This document shows positions 32,586 through 44,426 of a stretch of 64,000 nt of DNA, in pieces. Every line of letters starts with the position of its first letter. The first letter of the stretch is position 1. The translations under genes were made by a program, and so were the position numbers. This DNA is from Loripinus fragilis (Eukaryota; Mollusca; Bivalvia; Lucinida; Lucinidae), in the NCBI GenBank assembly GCA_964019695.1, contig OZ026524.1, positions 62,441,066-62,505,065 on the forward strand. Direction: 5' to 3'. The notes beneath the pieces are model-generated. The model searched no databases, had not been told where the DNA came from, and saw nothing but the letters and a program-made list of their open reading frames with translations.

Positions 32586-33990
32586 CTCAAACTTTGATAA
32601 GCATCACTATTAAGATTTTGATAAGGCCTACCTCTTTGGCACTCAATAATTTTCGACGTTTTTCTTCGAATTCAACGAAAATTCAGTGTCAATTGAAAAT
32701 GCAATTGGCTGCAGCTTCCAGCCTAGAACACATCGTCGGGCAACCAACGTACCACCAGCGATGCGCCATTTCAATGGCGTATCGCTGTAGGCCTTGGTGG
32801 CCCGCTGTTGTGTGCTTGCTGGGTTTACATGCAGTTCACTTACTAGACGGCCCCACGGATGTCCTTTGGACGGAAAATGCAAAATGTTACATTTTCGAAA
32901 TTCCTACCAAAAATCAATTAATTTCTTCCGTATTTCAAAAGATCAGAAACAAGAAATGTGTTTGGGGAGCACACTTCAACCTTTTAATATTCGTTTGAAA
33001 CCGGTTTGTAACTGATATGGTAAGTTCTGGACATGTGCGGATCCAGAGGGGGGACAGGGGTCCGGACCCCTCCTGGAAAATTACAAAAATATAGGGTTCC
33101 TTAGCAATACTGGTCCGGATCCCCTTAAAATCACAAAGCTACCAAGCAGGCTTTCAATGTTGGGCTATCATCGGCCGTTGATGGCCCGTTAATAGTGGTA
33201 TTTGGATACTCCCCCACCTTATCAACTAAAAACAACGATGTTAAAAGTTGGACGCCCTGTGACAAAACTTTCTGGATCCGCGCATGCTGGAGACAATAAT
33301 CACCATTAGAAAAATATGCACTTTTCGGTAAAAAACAACAACAACAACAACAACAACAATATTTTGCATTTTCCGACCAACGGGCATCCATGGCACCGTC
33401 TACACACTGGTAAATGTATACGTCGATTTGGTGGTATTTACGCGTATTGCCGGTACTTCATAGACCGGAAGTGACAGATATTGGTGTTAATACTATATAG
33501 AAAAATATGCTATATGCCTAAAGGACTATATAATTAGATCCTTTTTAAGTATTCGGCATTCACATGGCGATTTATGTAAGCATTTAGGAATGGATTCGAG
33601 TACCGATCTGGATGATCGGTACTCGAATCTATTCCTAAATGCTTACATAAATCGCCATGCACGTACTGAATACATAAAAATGATCTAATTCTATAGTCCT
33701 TTAGGCATATGACATGTTTTTCTATATAGTATTAACACCAATATCTGTCACTTCCGGTCTATGAAGTACCGGCAATACGCGTAAATACCACCAAATCGAC
33801 GTATACATGATTTACTAGTGTGGTCTAGTGAGTGATTTGCATAAAAAGTAGAAATCATGTGCATTTTCAATGACCTCTGAAAATTTCGTTGAATTTGAAG
33901 AAAACGTCGACAGCTATCGAGTGCCAAAGGAGTAGGCTCAGTGCATTGAGTCGTACGGAAATCTTTATAGTGATGCTTATCAATGTTTGA
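32586..33990. mobile_element. Large composite fold-back element
   Basis: The outer inverted ends are 32586-32705 and 33863-33990 (TTTGATAAGCATCACTAT, CTTTGGCACTC, TTCGAATTCAACGAAAAT). Between them lie a fragment of another element with TGCGGATCCAGA / TCTGGATCCGCGCA ends (about 33031-33295), a (CAA)9 microsatellite (33334-33360) and the long hairpin at 33414-33808. No transposase is present; the frames around 32594-33015 are not convincing genes. Confidence 0.6.
33414..33808. repeat. Near-perfect 195-bp-arm hairpin
   Basis: The arm 33414-33608 is reverse-complemented at 33614-33808 with only a few mismatches around a 5-base loop (TGGAT) between GAGTACCGATC and GATCGGTACTC. The matching stretches include ATGTATACGTCGATTTGG, TTGCCGGTACTTCATAGA and TGTAAGCATTTAGGAAT. 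Confidence 0.92.
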
Positions 33991-34479
33991 GTAGTATAAA
34001 GCAAACTTTGTTTTTTTTTCTATTTGTCAAATGAGTATATTAGTAAACTAAGATAAAAAAGGCTTTTAAAAAATGCACAAATTGGTTGTAAAATTAAATG
34101 ATTTTAGTCACAATTTCAATTTTCAAAGTGAAATTTAATCTATGTAACACATATAACACAATTGGAAGTTGCAATAGTGTTTGAAACGCTGCTTTTAGCT
34201 TAGGCATCCATCTTACAGACTACATAAGAAATGTAAACAATAACATAGTTAGGTGTCTTCTTTCTATAGCGCAAACTTTCTTTTTTCCTTTTTTCTTAGT
34301 TTGTTACAGTAACATATGTAACAGGCTGTCAGAGACTAACGCCCCGGAGCACAGAAGCAAAACTTTTCTTAAAAGACGTGAATTGAAATCATCTTCAAGA
34401 CAGGATATGTCTGCGAAATTCCCTACGAATGGGGAACAGGACCTTTTAGCTTGAAGTCTAAATGTTTAATCTGAGAGTT

Positions 34480-35266
34480 CTAAAGCAAGACAATTTTTCT
34501 TCTTTTTAGCATTGTACTGTCTATGAGCTCATTTGAGTTGAGCATTAAAAGAATCATAATCTCGGGGCCTGGCCGAGTTTCCTTCTTATAGTCGAGGTAT
34601 TGATCAGACCTTCTACAATTCAACCTCTCCTCAGCCTCTAGCTGCAGTATGTTGTCTAGATTAAACGAGAACAGCTCCCTGTCATCAGGACTTTCTTCTT
34701 GTGGTTCAGGACACGCCCAGTCTTGCGGATGAATCGGCTTTTTGGTGTTGCACAGGTAGCAAAAATAGTTCTTATACGTTCTGTTGAATGTATCCACATA
34801 ACTTCTACACGCCAGCGCGATAGCTTCGTCTCCCTCGGACTCTGGGCAGTCGTTGACGGTGTACTCTAGACTGATACAATTATCAGCGGGGTATCGTGTT
34901 GTTAATTCTGGTGGTGGTTTTAAAATAATGCTACACTTCTCTCCCGCAGTGGTCGCAAGTAAATTGCTTGTCATTAGGGACACCAGATGATCGCATGAAA
35001 TTTCAACTCTCCAAGATTCACGAAGATGATAAATACTAACATTGTTGCAATGGGCACAGTAACGGTTTCTATAGACTTGGCGGGTGTCAGTGTGGATCAC
35101 AGGAACCACTGACTCGAAGGTTCCGTCGCTACCAGGGTTCTCACAGAAGCGTTTGATTGACAGCTTGTCCGTGTCAGGCAGGCATTTGCTGATCATTCGT
35201 GTTGCGCTGTGAGGTGGGGCTCGTCTGTTGTCTTTCGTCTGGTAGTGATGATTAACACAGGTGTAC
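34480..35266 (-). CDS. Cys-rich ectodomain exon of the SMB-type surface protein
   Basis: The acceptor is tgcattttag on the minus strand, and the exon begins at 35266. Its first base completes the Arg codon left by the 44853-45148 exon. It reads YTCVNHHYQTKDN, then MISKCLPDTDKLSIKRFCEN, VVPVIHTDTRQVYRNRYCAH, CNNVSIYHL, a Pro-rich stretch, NDCPESEGDEAIALACRSYV and YFCYLCNTKK. The YRNRYCAHCN and C-x2-C patterns are typical, in my recollection, of the extracellular regions of molluscan Cys-rich receptor-like proteins. The 3' end is uncertain: the frame stays open to a stop at 34480, but no strong donor in a phase matching the 26980 exon is seen, so an intermediate exon is likely. The internal Met at 35196 is not the start. 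Confidence 0.68.
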
Positions 35267-35283
35267 CTAAAATGCAGTATTAT

Positions 35284-35836
35284 ATGACTTTTTGCTTACT
35301 GTACAGGCGGCACCTCGTGAATGCGTAATTAGGACTGGTCAACCTTAGACATAGGTAAAAGCTGAAATGAGGCGTGGTTTTATTCAAAAATAACTGTATC
35401 ATCTTGCGCCATTACCTCAGTATAGACGCAAAGCACATTATTTAAACCTTAAAACGCCAGCAAAATAACTGCATCCGAAAATATCTATTAAACATAAGCG
35501 TAGAGGCAAACAGTATGGGCACAGATCAGACTGCTCCTACAGGAGCAGTCTGATCTGGGTCCACACTGTTTGTATCTGAGGCTTCAAACATTTTAGTGGA
35601 CGACAGAAACATACATGTTGTGATTATGCGCTAAAAGGGTTTATAAATGTGAGTTCAGCGAGTATACGGCTGGGATTTTCATGAAATGCACGCACGTTTG
35701 CGCGGCCAACAACTTATTAATTCTTCACCAAATTATAAATAAAACCTGATTTCCCTTGTTTAGCAGATGAAATAGCCGAACCACGCCCAGGTATAAATAT
35801 TAAATTTGCCACCTTTTCAGTAAGCGAAAAGTCTAT
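35284..35836 (-). mobile_element. GACTTTTCGCTTACTGTA-type MITE, copy 1
   Basis: The inverted ends (ATGACTTTTTGCTTACTGTA and its near complement GTAAGCGAAAAGTC) enclose 0.55 kb with a central hairpin at 35507-35572 (CAGACTGCTCCTACAGGAGC). It matches 42937-43482 and 48439-48992 along its length in opposite orientation. It is non-coding. Confidence 0.82.
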
Positions 35837-36480
35837 TTATACATAAGAGAATTCGGTACTTATATGAACATAGCTCAATATAGTGTAGGCCCTGTGTCGA
35901 AATTTGGGGTCCCGTGTGCATTTGTTTGGTAAAAGTGATTCTTATCGATTGTCAACTAGGAAAATATATGTTATTTAAGGAAAAAGATGTTTATATTTTT
36001 TCTTGCAGTATTGACGTCACAAAATGTGGTACCGTCTTTTCACATGGACCAAAGAGCTTATATGTGGTAGTTTTGTTTACACATACAATAATCGCATTTT
36101 TGATGTTTGTTGCGTTGAAATGGGTGAAAAACGTCTTTAGAAACACAAAAATGAAATTTGATTTAATTTGGACTTCAATTTAACGTGAAATTGATGGCGA
36201 TTTGACGTCAGTGTGCAGGAAAAATATATTGCGTAGATAAATATAATTCTGGAAATTTGCGTGTGCCTTGCGACTAAAATCAGATGTTAGCATAAATGCA
36301 TGTTTCTGGCTAAGCGTTTTGAAACATGTTAGTTCTCTGGCGGATGGGGTGTTTGGCTGTTAAAGCGTGTTAACTACGTTACCCTACATTTTTAAACACA
36401 ATAAATGTAAATAAGGTTGTTAGGGTAATACTCAAACTTTTAGATTAGCCAAACATTCATGTAATATACAAAAACATATC
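35837..36480. other. Unassigned intronic DNA
   Basis: A plus-strand 89-codon frame (35914-36183) has no recognisable family and no supporting context. Nothing else is visible. Confidence 0.35.
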
Positions 36481-37260
36481 ATTCCTTACATATATTTATG
36501 TTTGTAAAAGTGTTTTGGCCCATTAAAATGTCATTTATGTTACTATTTAAATTACTCCCTATAAAATCATTGGAATTCTGTTAAATAATATTATTTGATA
36601 AGCTTCTCAATTAGCTTTCATGTTTTAAATATATGTTCCAAAAGACAAGTAATGTACCATTCTATAACTGCAAACAGTTTGTTTTATCACAAATACTTTA
36701 AGAGTTATAAAGTTTTAAATATGATGACCCCCAATAAAACGTTGAATAAGGTAAGAATATTTTTACCCTATAATTTAGCATGAAATTATATATGAAAACC
36801 TTTAAACATCATATATGAGCATTCTGTTGATAAACAAGAGTAAAAGGGATATACTCAACAGCGTGTCTGGATTCCTTACATATATTTATGTTTGTAAAAG
36901 TGTTTTGGCCCATTAAAATGTCATTTATGTTACTATTTAAATTACTCCCTATAAAATCATTGGAATTCTGTTAAATAATATTATTTGATAAGCTTCTCAA
37001 TTAGCTTTCATGTTTTAAATATATGTTCCAAAAGACAAGTAATGTACCATTCTATAACTGCAAACAGTTTGTTTTATCACAAATACTTTAAGAGTTATAA
37101 AGTTTTAAATATGATGACCCCCAATAAAACGTTGAATAAGGTAAGAATATTTTTACCCTATAATTTAGCATGAAATTATATATGAAAACCTTTAAACATC
37201 ATATATGAGCATTCTGTTGATAAACAAGAGTGAAAGGGATATACTCAACAGCGTGTCTGG
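36481..37260. repeat. Recent 390-bp tandem duplication
   Basis: Bases 36481-36870 are repeated as 36871-37260, both starting ATTCCTTACATATATTT and ending CAGCGTGTCTGG. The only difference I noticed is GAGTAAAAG versus GAGTGAAAG near the end. Each unit contains the same 62-codon frame, which is not convincing as a gene. Confidence 0.95.
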
Positions 37261-39740
37261 TGTAAATTATTATTTTGTAGCTTGTATGACATTATGTAAC
37301 GTATATTACAACTTTCAAAACTGTATTTATACATTGCTTTATTCCTTATATTATACGTCTTAGGGTATTTTATTCCATCTAAAAACTGACTCAAGCACAG
37401 ATAAATAGATATCAAGATACAAGTAGGTCTAAAAAAGGATCTATCAGTTTGTATTAAGTTCCTATTTAATATCCATGTACATTTACATAAGCAAAATAGT
37501 ATATATTTGAACTTTTAATATCTACAAAAATGATTCGCCCAAAATTTTAGATTTTAAAACTCATAAACAAAGGAAATGACAGAACTCAAATAACAATACT
37601 TAGAAGGATCCATTCCCACTTTCTGTCAAATTTGTTAATACGTATAACATATATTACCTTATAAAATATATCATCAGACCATATGTTTATCAAAAATGTT
37701 GCCAAAGACAATATATCATAGCCAGAAAAGCTAATATATTATGTTAAGTTTAGAGTTCTGTAATATTTATCTGAAGAATTCCAAGGTGAATTGAAATAAT
37801 ACATGTCAGTTATTTAAAGTGTATGTAATCAGTTATTGTTTAAAAAGATTTCTCTAAATCAATTTGTATCCGAACTGTTAGCTGTATATGCATATGGTGA
37901 CATATTACAGAAGCATTGAAGTTGATTTTAGTTTCTGTTCTGCATAGCTTTCGTTGTTCAATCAGCAAAACTTTCCATCACATCAAGTTAATACTTCGGA
38001 TCACTTGCTCAACCAATAATACAATCTAAGGAAATGCTTTATTGTTAAGAAACATTTCCATGGAAATATGGCAATTTTGTTATAGTGTTGAGTTTTACAT
38101 TATGACAATAGTCACATTAAATATGATCATATACAAGGAAATAGGTCAGTTACTACTTCGATACCAATTAAAATAAAGACGTTTTCAGCCAAAAGTATGT
38201 CTTGCCAAATTCTAACAGGTGACATTCAAGTTATTGTCAAATAGATTTTACGATGTCTTTTAAAATGAAGGATAGAAACGTGAGTTTTCTTTTTTTTAAA
38301 AAAATATCAAGAGATCAGATATGATTTTTTTAGCAATACGTAATAGATAAAGGATACTTTTCCCAGTCTTTCTTTTTAAACCGCAAGGTGGGCATAGCCC
38401 ACCGAACGGGTTTAACAGAAAGCCGAGGAAAAATCCTTTATTTAGCTTGTAGTATGGTGCAGGCGCAAATAAATACTGTTACTGACGCCTGACGAAATTT
38501 ACATTCGCTCCTCCCTGCATCCTGCCTAAGCTGTCAATTATATTACATTTACCTATGGGCTAATTTGTCGCTATTTAGGAAGTTCCCGCCTACATCGCTG
38601 TTTAACTAAAATTGGAAGTTAGAGTACGGTTTTAAGCTCCTCCTTCGTCGTTATTCTAGGGTGTCTGATTTAAACATCAGCAAAGATCAAAGAAAAAACA
38701 TCGGCCATACTACAAATGTTTATAAACCTGATGCTAATTTCCACTAAACAGAATGTAATGTTGACAAAATATTACAGGAACCTTACAAACATGGTAATTG
38801 TAATCATTAATAACAAAGTTTAACATGTATATGTGTACTTCACATTAGAATGAGTTGTAAACTTGCAAGGGCATAGATTAAAAAAAAACACGCAAAATGC
38901 TAACTGTTCAGCATTAAGATGGCACTCTTCTCCCTATCAACAGTGTCACCAATGAAAGCTGCACATGCAAAGTTTAAAAAATGTGCATTAACTTAATGAT
39001 ACACTTATGCAAATCTAATTTGCCATGTATACTTTTATTCAATTATCTCTTTAAGAAATCATTTCTTTCAAATGTACAGGAAACCTTTATAATATAGCAA
39101 TGCCTCTATTGTCAATTGTGTAGTCTATTCTTAACTTCTATCAAAGAAAACAAACACAGTTTGCATGTTGGCGTGCTTTAATGTAGGCAAATGAGCAGCG
39201 TGGCATGGAAGGACGTTGTAGACCTTGATGAGATCTATTTAAGAAATGCTCGTAAAAGCCCCGCCAGTAACACAGCTTACTTAATCCTTAGATCTTCTCA
39301 TTGTCGAAGTACCTCCCGTCCAGCCCACATTACACCAATCTTTTTTTCTTTTTGTTTGGCTAAAACTTGCTGTGATTGATACAATGCAGTATATCACACA
39401 AAAATGACGACGTGCAAATCAACACGGCAAGATCTCTTGCTGGAATCTATACACAATTTTGTGTGTTGCTCACGTCTGTAAAGCCGCCTTAGAACTGATT
39501 TTACACAACACTTCGTTTGCTATTGTAATACCTGCTTATTCTCAGTCGGAGCGTGACTGAGTAATAATATACTGCACAACCTTTGTTAATGCTATTACCG
39601 CCTAGACGTTCGATGAAACGAGCAGAATGTTAAATAATATGTGTGTATTGTATAATTTACAAAATGTTGAATATCTTATTTCAGATTTGTTCTTTGACAG
39701 TAGCAAAGTTCCCTTTTGATGAAAATAGTTTTGAAAGTAA
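37261..39740. other. AT-rich intronic DNA with one hairpin
   Basis: The only structure is a hairpin at 38346-38436 (TAAAGGAT...TCTTTCTTTTTAAACC opposite GGTTTAACAGAAAG...ATCCTTTA, with GGTGGGCATAGCCCACC at the tip). A 62-codon frame at 39191-39379 is unrecognised. Confidence 0.5.
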
Positions 39741-39744
39741 GAAA

Positions 39745-40886
39745 GAGGGCAAAGATCAGAAATCGATACAATCAAGCACCACACCTGACCCAGGATACCA
39801 ATGGGAAAGTGACAACTTCACAATTAGACATCCCAACGAGAGTCAAGAGGTCAGCCCTTTCCCAGCAGGTGACCACAAGGCATCAGTGAACAGACGGGCA
39901 CGAAAGCACGACAAAAACAAGACAAGAGATCCACAAAAGAAGCACCGCCTTGGAACGGTCAGTAAAAATATTTTACTGGAGGGCTTCAACCGGTTTAACG
40001 GCGCGCCAACCTCACCTTTATTTTAGATGTTGATCAAGACACATAGATGTTTGGTTTGCATGAAAGACCCCTAACTTATCAATGCATCATATCCTAGAAC
40101 ATATACATCAGATAAAGCGAAGGTAAGGACTCAACAGTAAATAAAAATGAATACTAGAGCAAAAGAAATCCAACAGGTAAACCTCTGTGGGCCTGACAAC
40201 AGCCAAAGCATCAGGCCCCTACCATCTCATCAATAGATAAGTCTTTAAGTCAGAACGGTCATAGAGTTTGAGGTCCGACCCACCGGCGTGCAATTAAAGA
40301 GCAAAGCAAAGTTGCCAATCGTAATTGGGTTGACAACCAAGAATGCAGTCTGTTGCAATACATTAATGTTAAAGCCAATCTTTTTTTAATGGGATATTAT
40401 TTTTAATGAACTGCGCTTAAAAATTATTAGAGCCAACAATCTTTTTCAATTTATACACCAAGTCACCATAGAATTCAGGTTTAGAAAGAGAGATTTAAGT
40501 CCAATTTGTAATTTAGATATTAAATCATAGTATCGTCTATAAAATTTAGAAAAGGTTTTGCGAAGTTTCTGATACCAATAGCATTGTTTAAGAAGTTTCT
40601 GAGTTAACAATTTATTGCGAGTGTTGAAGTCAGCAACATGGCTAGATACTCTAGCCAAACGAATGAGTTGAGAGATATAGACTCCATAGGATGTAGAGCG
40701 AGGAACATCACCATCTAAAAATGGGAACTTGACAATTTCAAAATCAAAGTCGTCACGTTTATCATAATTTTTTGTAGAAACAATATCATTAGAATTTGAC
40801 AAATGCAAGTCTAAAAACGCGGCGCCGGTATCAGAGGTATTAGCTTTATTAAGTTTAAGCTCTGAAGCGTATTTTTGACTTACCAT
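39745..40886 (-). pseudogene. Second Penelope-like element fragment
   Basis: The minus-strand frame 40886-40446 gives ELKLNKANTSDTGAAFLDLH, STKNYDKRDDFDFEIVKFPF, LDGDVPRSTSYGVYISQLIR and KLRKTFSKFYRRYYDLISKL. This is the part downstream of the catalytic YLDD in the same element as at 16560-18590, but much better preserved. The reverse transcriptase core is missing because the copy is truncated near 40890. The 39745-40385 side carries the same flanking blocks as 15816-16560 (AATCGATACAATCAAG, CGTGCAATTAAAGAG). Confidence 0.75.
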
Positions 40887-41029
40887 ATTGTCAAAATAAA
40901 CATTAAACTCTTGTATTGTATGTAATTCATCAATGAATATTTGTAATATAAGATGTCAAATACTGCTTATATGCTAACGCGATACCACCTGATCGTTGCT
41001 CGAAATGTTTTTTTTTTCGTTTTTTTTAA

Positions 41030-42900
41030 TATAAATTATAGCCTTTTAAATCAATATCATCAATTTGATTGGTTTTGTTTTATGTAAACCGATAATGTCG
41101 TGTTCATAAACTAAGTTGGTAAATTCGGGGAACACAGTTTTTGTTCTTAGGCCACAAACATTTAAAGTTAACAAGTGTAAATTTGAAAAAGCATTTTTAT
41201 GTAATTTGTTTGAGGCGGCGTACTAATTTCATTCGAAAAATGACCTCCGACGCTATCCTATTTGTCAATATCAGTTCTCGTGGTGTCTGTTCTGTTCACG
41301 TTGGCGTCCATTGATTCTACATTGTCCATGTTACTGATGCTGCGCGGTTCTGCGTCCTTGCCAGTCGGATTATCAGTGATCTGTTTGCGTAGGGTGTTGT
41401 CTCAGTCACGTGAATTTGACCTGTTTTTGCTTTTTTGGTGACCCTTCTTCGCTCAGTGGCGATAGAGTTTTGTGTTTTTGTCCTGGTAAGCGTAAAATAA
41501 CCACTCGCATTTTCATGTGAAGTGTCCGATAGACAGGAGTACTTATTGTAGGTCACAGACCTGTAATTGTAAATAGGGCAGTGATTGGCTCAAAAGGTGG
41601 GTGGAAGCTCAGCACAATATTCAAGCTGTAAGGTGTTTCGTTTGTTTGTTTGTTTGACTTGATTCTTTACGTCCACTCAACAATCTTTCAGTTATGCGGG
41701 ACGGTCTTCCTGGGTTGAACCAGTACTAAGCTAGGATAAATGTGTCTTGCTCAAGGACCACAACGCAGTGACGCCGGTGAGACTCGAACCCGCGGCCCTT
41801 CGGTCTCGAGTCAAGCACTCTACCACTGAGCCACTGTGTTTCGTGATTGGTCAATAATAAAATTATGGGAAATATATTGTATTTGTTAGACGGGTATACA
41901 TTTATCTTTGTTGTACCTTTTAAAACATCTCATTGCTATTGTTGATTAACTTTACTGGTGTTGCTTAGAAAAAAAGGACCTTGCATTCTGGTATGTTTTC
42001 AATGGAATTTTCCTCTCATGTAGGGTGCCCACCTTCAGGGGCAAAAAAGTGGTAAAACATGGCGGTCACCAGGGTATCTCATTCTTGTTCATTGATTAAC
42101 CTAGGTCCAGTCTGTAATTCTATGGCAGCCTCATTGTGATTGAAGAGTTGTGAGTACCACAGCTTACTTAAAAGCTACAATGGAGGTCTATGGAATATCA
42201 ATTACAGGTCTGAGCCCTGTATGTTGGTACTGGTTGTAAATCTTGGCGGCGTAGTGTCTGTTAAGCCGTAGCTTGTGTGCTGAAGCGGTATGCCAAAGCT
42301 GGTGAGGCTTGCGGTTCAGGCCACCGCTAGTTGAAAGAGGTAGTTTGTCTAATTGGTTTAGAGTGGGATGTTCGTTGTGGTGGGGGTCTTAATTCTGGAT
42401 CATTTTCTCGTATGTATAATTGACAGTTCGCATAAAGTTTGTCCCACACTAAACTGACACGATTTTGTGGGTTTGCTTTAATCTGTACATAGCAGAATAT
42501 AATACTTTTCTACGGTTCTCGATTTCCCTGGAAAATTGTTCACGCACTCTATATGTTTGGTCGGTTGTTCAGGACCATGCCAGCCTTTCGAATCGTCTCG
42601 CGATCAGTGAAACTTTCAAACTTTACAACGATCTGTCTTGGTTTGTCCGAGTACCTCTGTGTGAACTCGATCAAACGTAATGTTTATTTTCAGTTTTTTA
42701 TCCTGATATTTCAAGGAAATTATTTGTTTTGAGGTCAGATATTTGTTTGGTAAATTTCTCATTTTTCCAGTTTATATCATCAAAAACTGTCGCTGTTATT
42801 CTGGCAAAATATCTCAACATCTATTAACCTTTTGTTAAACTCAGTATTATCTAATTTAATGTCTGTGACGTCTGCTCTCACATTCTTCCCAGGGTGTTTT
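41030..42900 (-). pseudogene. 5' part of an L1-like LINE (ORF1 C-terminus and ORF2 start)
   Basis: On the minus strand at about 42900-42440, fragments GKNVRADVTDIKLDNTEFNK and KPRQIVVKFESFTDRETIRK, and after a frameshift EQFSREIENRRKVLYS, match the RNA-binding C-terminal domain of L1 ORF1 proteins. At about 41215-41040, LLTLNVCGLRTKTVFPEF and DIIGLHKTK are the start of an APE-type endonuclease. A SINE (41637-41840) lies between the two. The copy is truncated downstream and has several stops and frameshifts. Confidence 0.7.
41637..41840 (-). mobile_element. Complete tRNA-headed SINE
   Basis: On the minus strand, an A box (complement of CCACTGAGCCA, 41823-41833) and a B box (complement of AGACTCGAACC, 41780-41790) have correct spacing. 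They are followed by a body (CTTGAGCAAGACACATTTAT, CTGGTTCAACCCAGGAAG) and a (GTTT)n tail at 41641-41662. It is inserted in the LINE at 41030-42900. Fragments of the same family lie at 1728-1868 and 2335-2455. Confidence 0.85.
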
Positions 42901-42936
42901 CCATCGTGGATAGTCAAGACGACACGGGCATATTAA

Positions 42937-43482
42937 TAGACTTTTCGCTTACTGTAAAGGCGGCAACTTTGATATTCATATCAGGGCGTGGTTCGGCTAT
43001 TTCATCTGCTAAACAAGGGAAATCAGATTCTATTTATAGTTTGGTGAAGAATTAATATTAAGTTGTTTGGGCCGCGCAAACGTGAGTGCATTTCATGAAA
43101 ATCCTAACCGTATACACACTGAACTTACATTTATTAACCCTTAAAGTGCATAATCACAAGATGTATGTATGTTGTCGTCCACTATAATATTTGAAGCCTC
43201 ATAAACAAACAGTGTGGACCCTGTAGGAGCAGTCTAATATGGGTCCACAATGTTTGCCTCTATGCTTAAGTTAGATAGACATTTTCAGATGCAGTTATTT
43301 TGCTGATGTTTTAAGGACTAAATAATGTGTTTTTGCGTTTATACTGAGGTAATGACGCAAGATGATACAGTTACGTTTGAATAAAACCAAGCCTCATTTT
43401 CAGCTTGTACCTATGTCTAAGGTTGACCAGTCCTAATTACGCATTCATGAGGCGCCGCCTTTACAGTAACCCAAAAGTCATA
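42937..43482 (+). mobile_element. GACTTTTCGCTTACTGTA-type MITE, copy 2
   Basis: The ends AGACTTTTCGCTTACTGTAA and GCCGCCTTTACAGTAAC are inverted. The central hairpin (about 43206-43258, ACAGTGTGGACCCTGTAGGA) is partly eroded. It abuts the outer border of the large inverted duplication. Confidence 0.82.
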
Positions 43483-43531
43483 TAATAACAGTATTGTTCA
43501 TCATCTTAACCTTGTTCATTAATTCACCGTT

Positions 43532-43726
43532 ATGGATCGGGTTATGCATGGCAGTGTTCGATTACTGGGTCTGGCTACAATTTTGATTCACATTTTGGTT
43601 CATTTGCATATTAATAACGGTCTGCTAAGCATTGTTGACTGTGTTTGGTCATTATGTAGTGCACTACCTAATGCACGCCCTTGTAGAAAAGTCCCTTGTC
43701 CGTTTCCACACTGTCTATGGCGGTAG
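43532..43726 (+). CDS. Hypothetical 64-aa Cys-rich secreted-type peptide, left copy
   Basis: A complete ATG-to-TAG frame starts MDRVMHGSVRLLGLATILIH. A hydrophobic segment (residues 9-25) could be a signal peptide, followed by five Cys at residues 37, 42, 51, 56 and 61 (C-x4-C-x8-C-x4-C-x4-C) and the tail PFPHCLWR. The mirror copy at 56146-56340 differs at only two bases, both third positions and synonymous. I recognise no family. It may be chance, since the frame is short and sits within intron 1 of the SMB gene on the opposite strand. Confidence 0.3.
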   Translation: MDRVMHGSVRLLGLATILIHILVHLHINNGLLSIVDCVWSLCSALPNARPCRKVPCPFPHCLWR

Positions 43727-44134
43727 CACTCACTTTTTTCACAATATAGTATGTTTTGATATTTAAATGGCGTTTCGCTGGGTGGCCGATGATGGCCAGA
43801 TTTCAGTGGTATTCACCTCAAAAAAAAATAACAAAAAATAAACGTTGTCAAAGTTGGACACCTTCTGACAAAACTCTCTGGGTCCGTGCATGGTTTTGCC
43901 TTTGATGTAGCAAGAATCATTAGGTAACGTTATAAACAAATTCCTAAAGACTTCCAGAAACAGTCGGCATTTTCAAGAATATTTAAAATTACAAAATTTA
44001 AGCCTTGGACTTCGGTGATTTGGCTATCCGGAACCTCTTTTGATTCAATACTTTCAGTTCCTCACATTGTACAGTGTAAACATGACATATAACCTCAAAA
44101 ATCAATAATCCAATGGGAGTCTGTATGTACTGTC

Positions 44135-44347
44135 CTGCCAGCCAAGAATAACAGTGACGTCAAGTTTTGTTTACAAAGTTATCAAGCTCTTAGAATCGAT
44201 AGATCACTTGTGTATTAATCCTATCCACAGGATAGGATTAATACAGAAGTGATCTATCGATTCGTGTATGCTCAATTAAAGTATACACGTAAGAGTTTTA
44301 CTTGAACATTTGTAAACAAGTAATTACGTCCCTGTCACTCTTGGTTG
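44135..44347. mobile_element. Palindromic MITE with 34-bp central stem, left copy
   Basis: The outer ends GCCAAGAATAACAGTGACG and GTCCCTGTCACTCTTGG are inverted. The core 44193-44263 pairs GAATCGATAGATCACTT... with its complement around ACA. A twin lies at 55541-55736 in the other arm, and a lone end (GACGTCACTGTCACTCTTGG) lies near 47352. Confidence 0.8.
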
Positions 44348-44426
44348 GTACGACAGTATCTGTATTTGTTTACATCCACGGCGTGGAAGTTTATCTGTAC
44401 AGTGTGTATAGTATACTTTGGTAATC

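Noticed and set aside
32594..32998. 134-codon plus-strand frame near the fold-back element
   Set aside because: It starts inside the outer inverted repeat and continues into repeat sequence seen elsewhere, and it shows no family resemblance.
36595..37173. Identical 62-codon frames at 36595 and 36985
   Set aside because: The identity is explained by the 390-bp tandem duplication. The peptide has no features of a gene.
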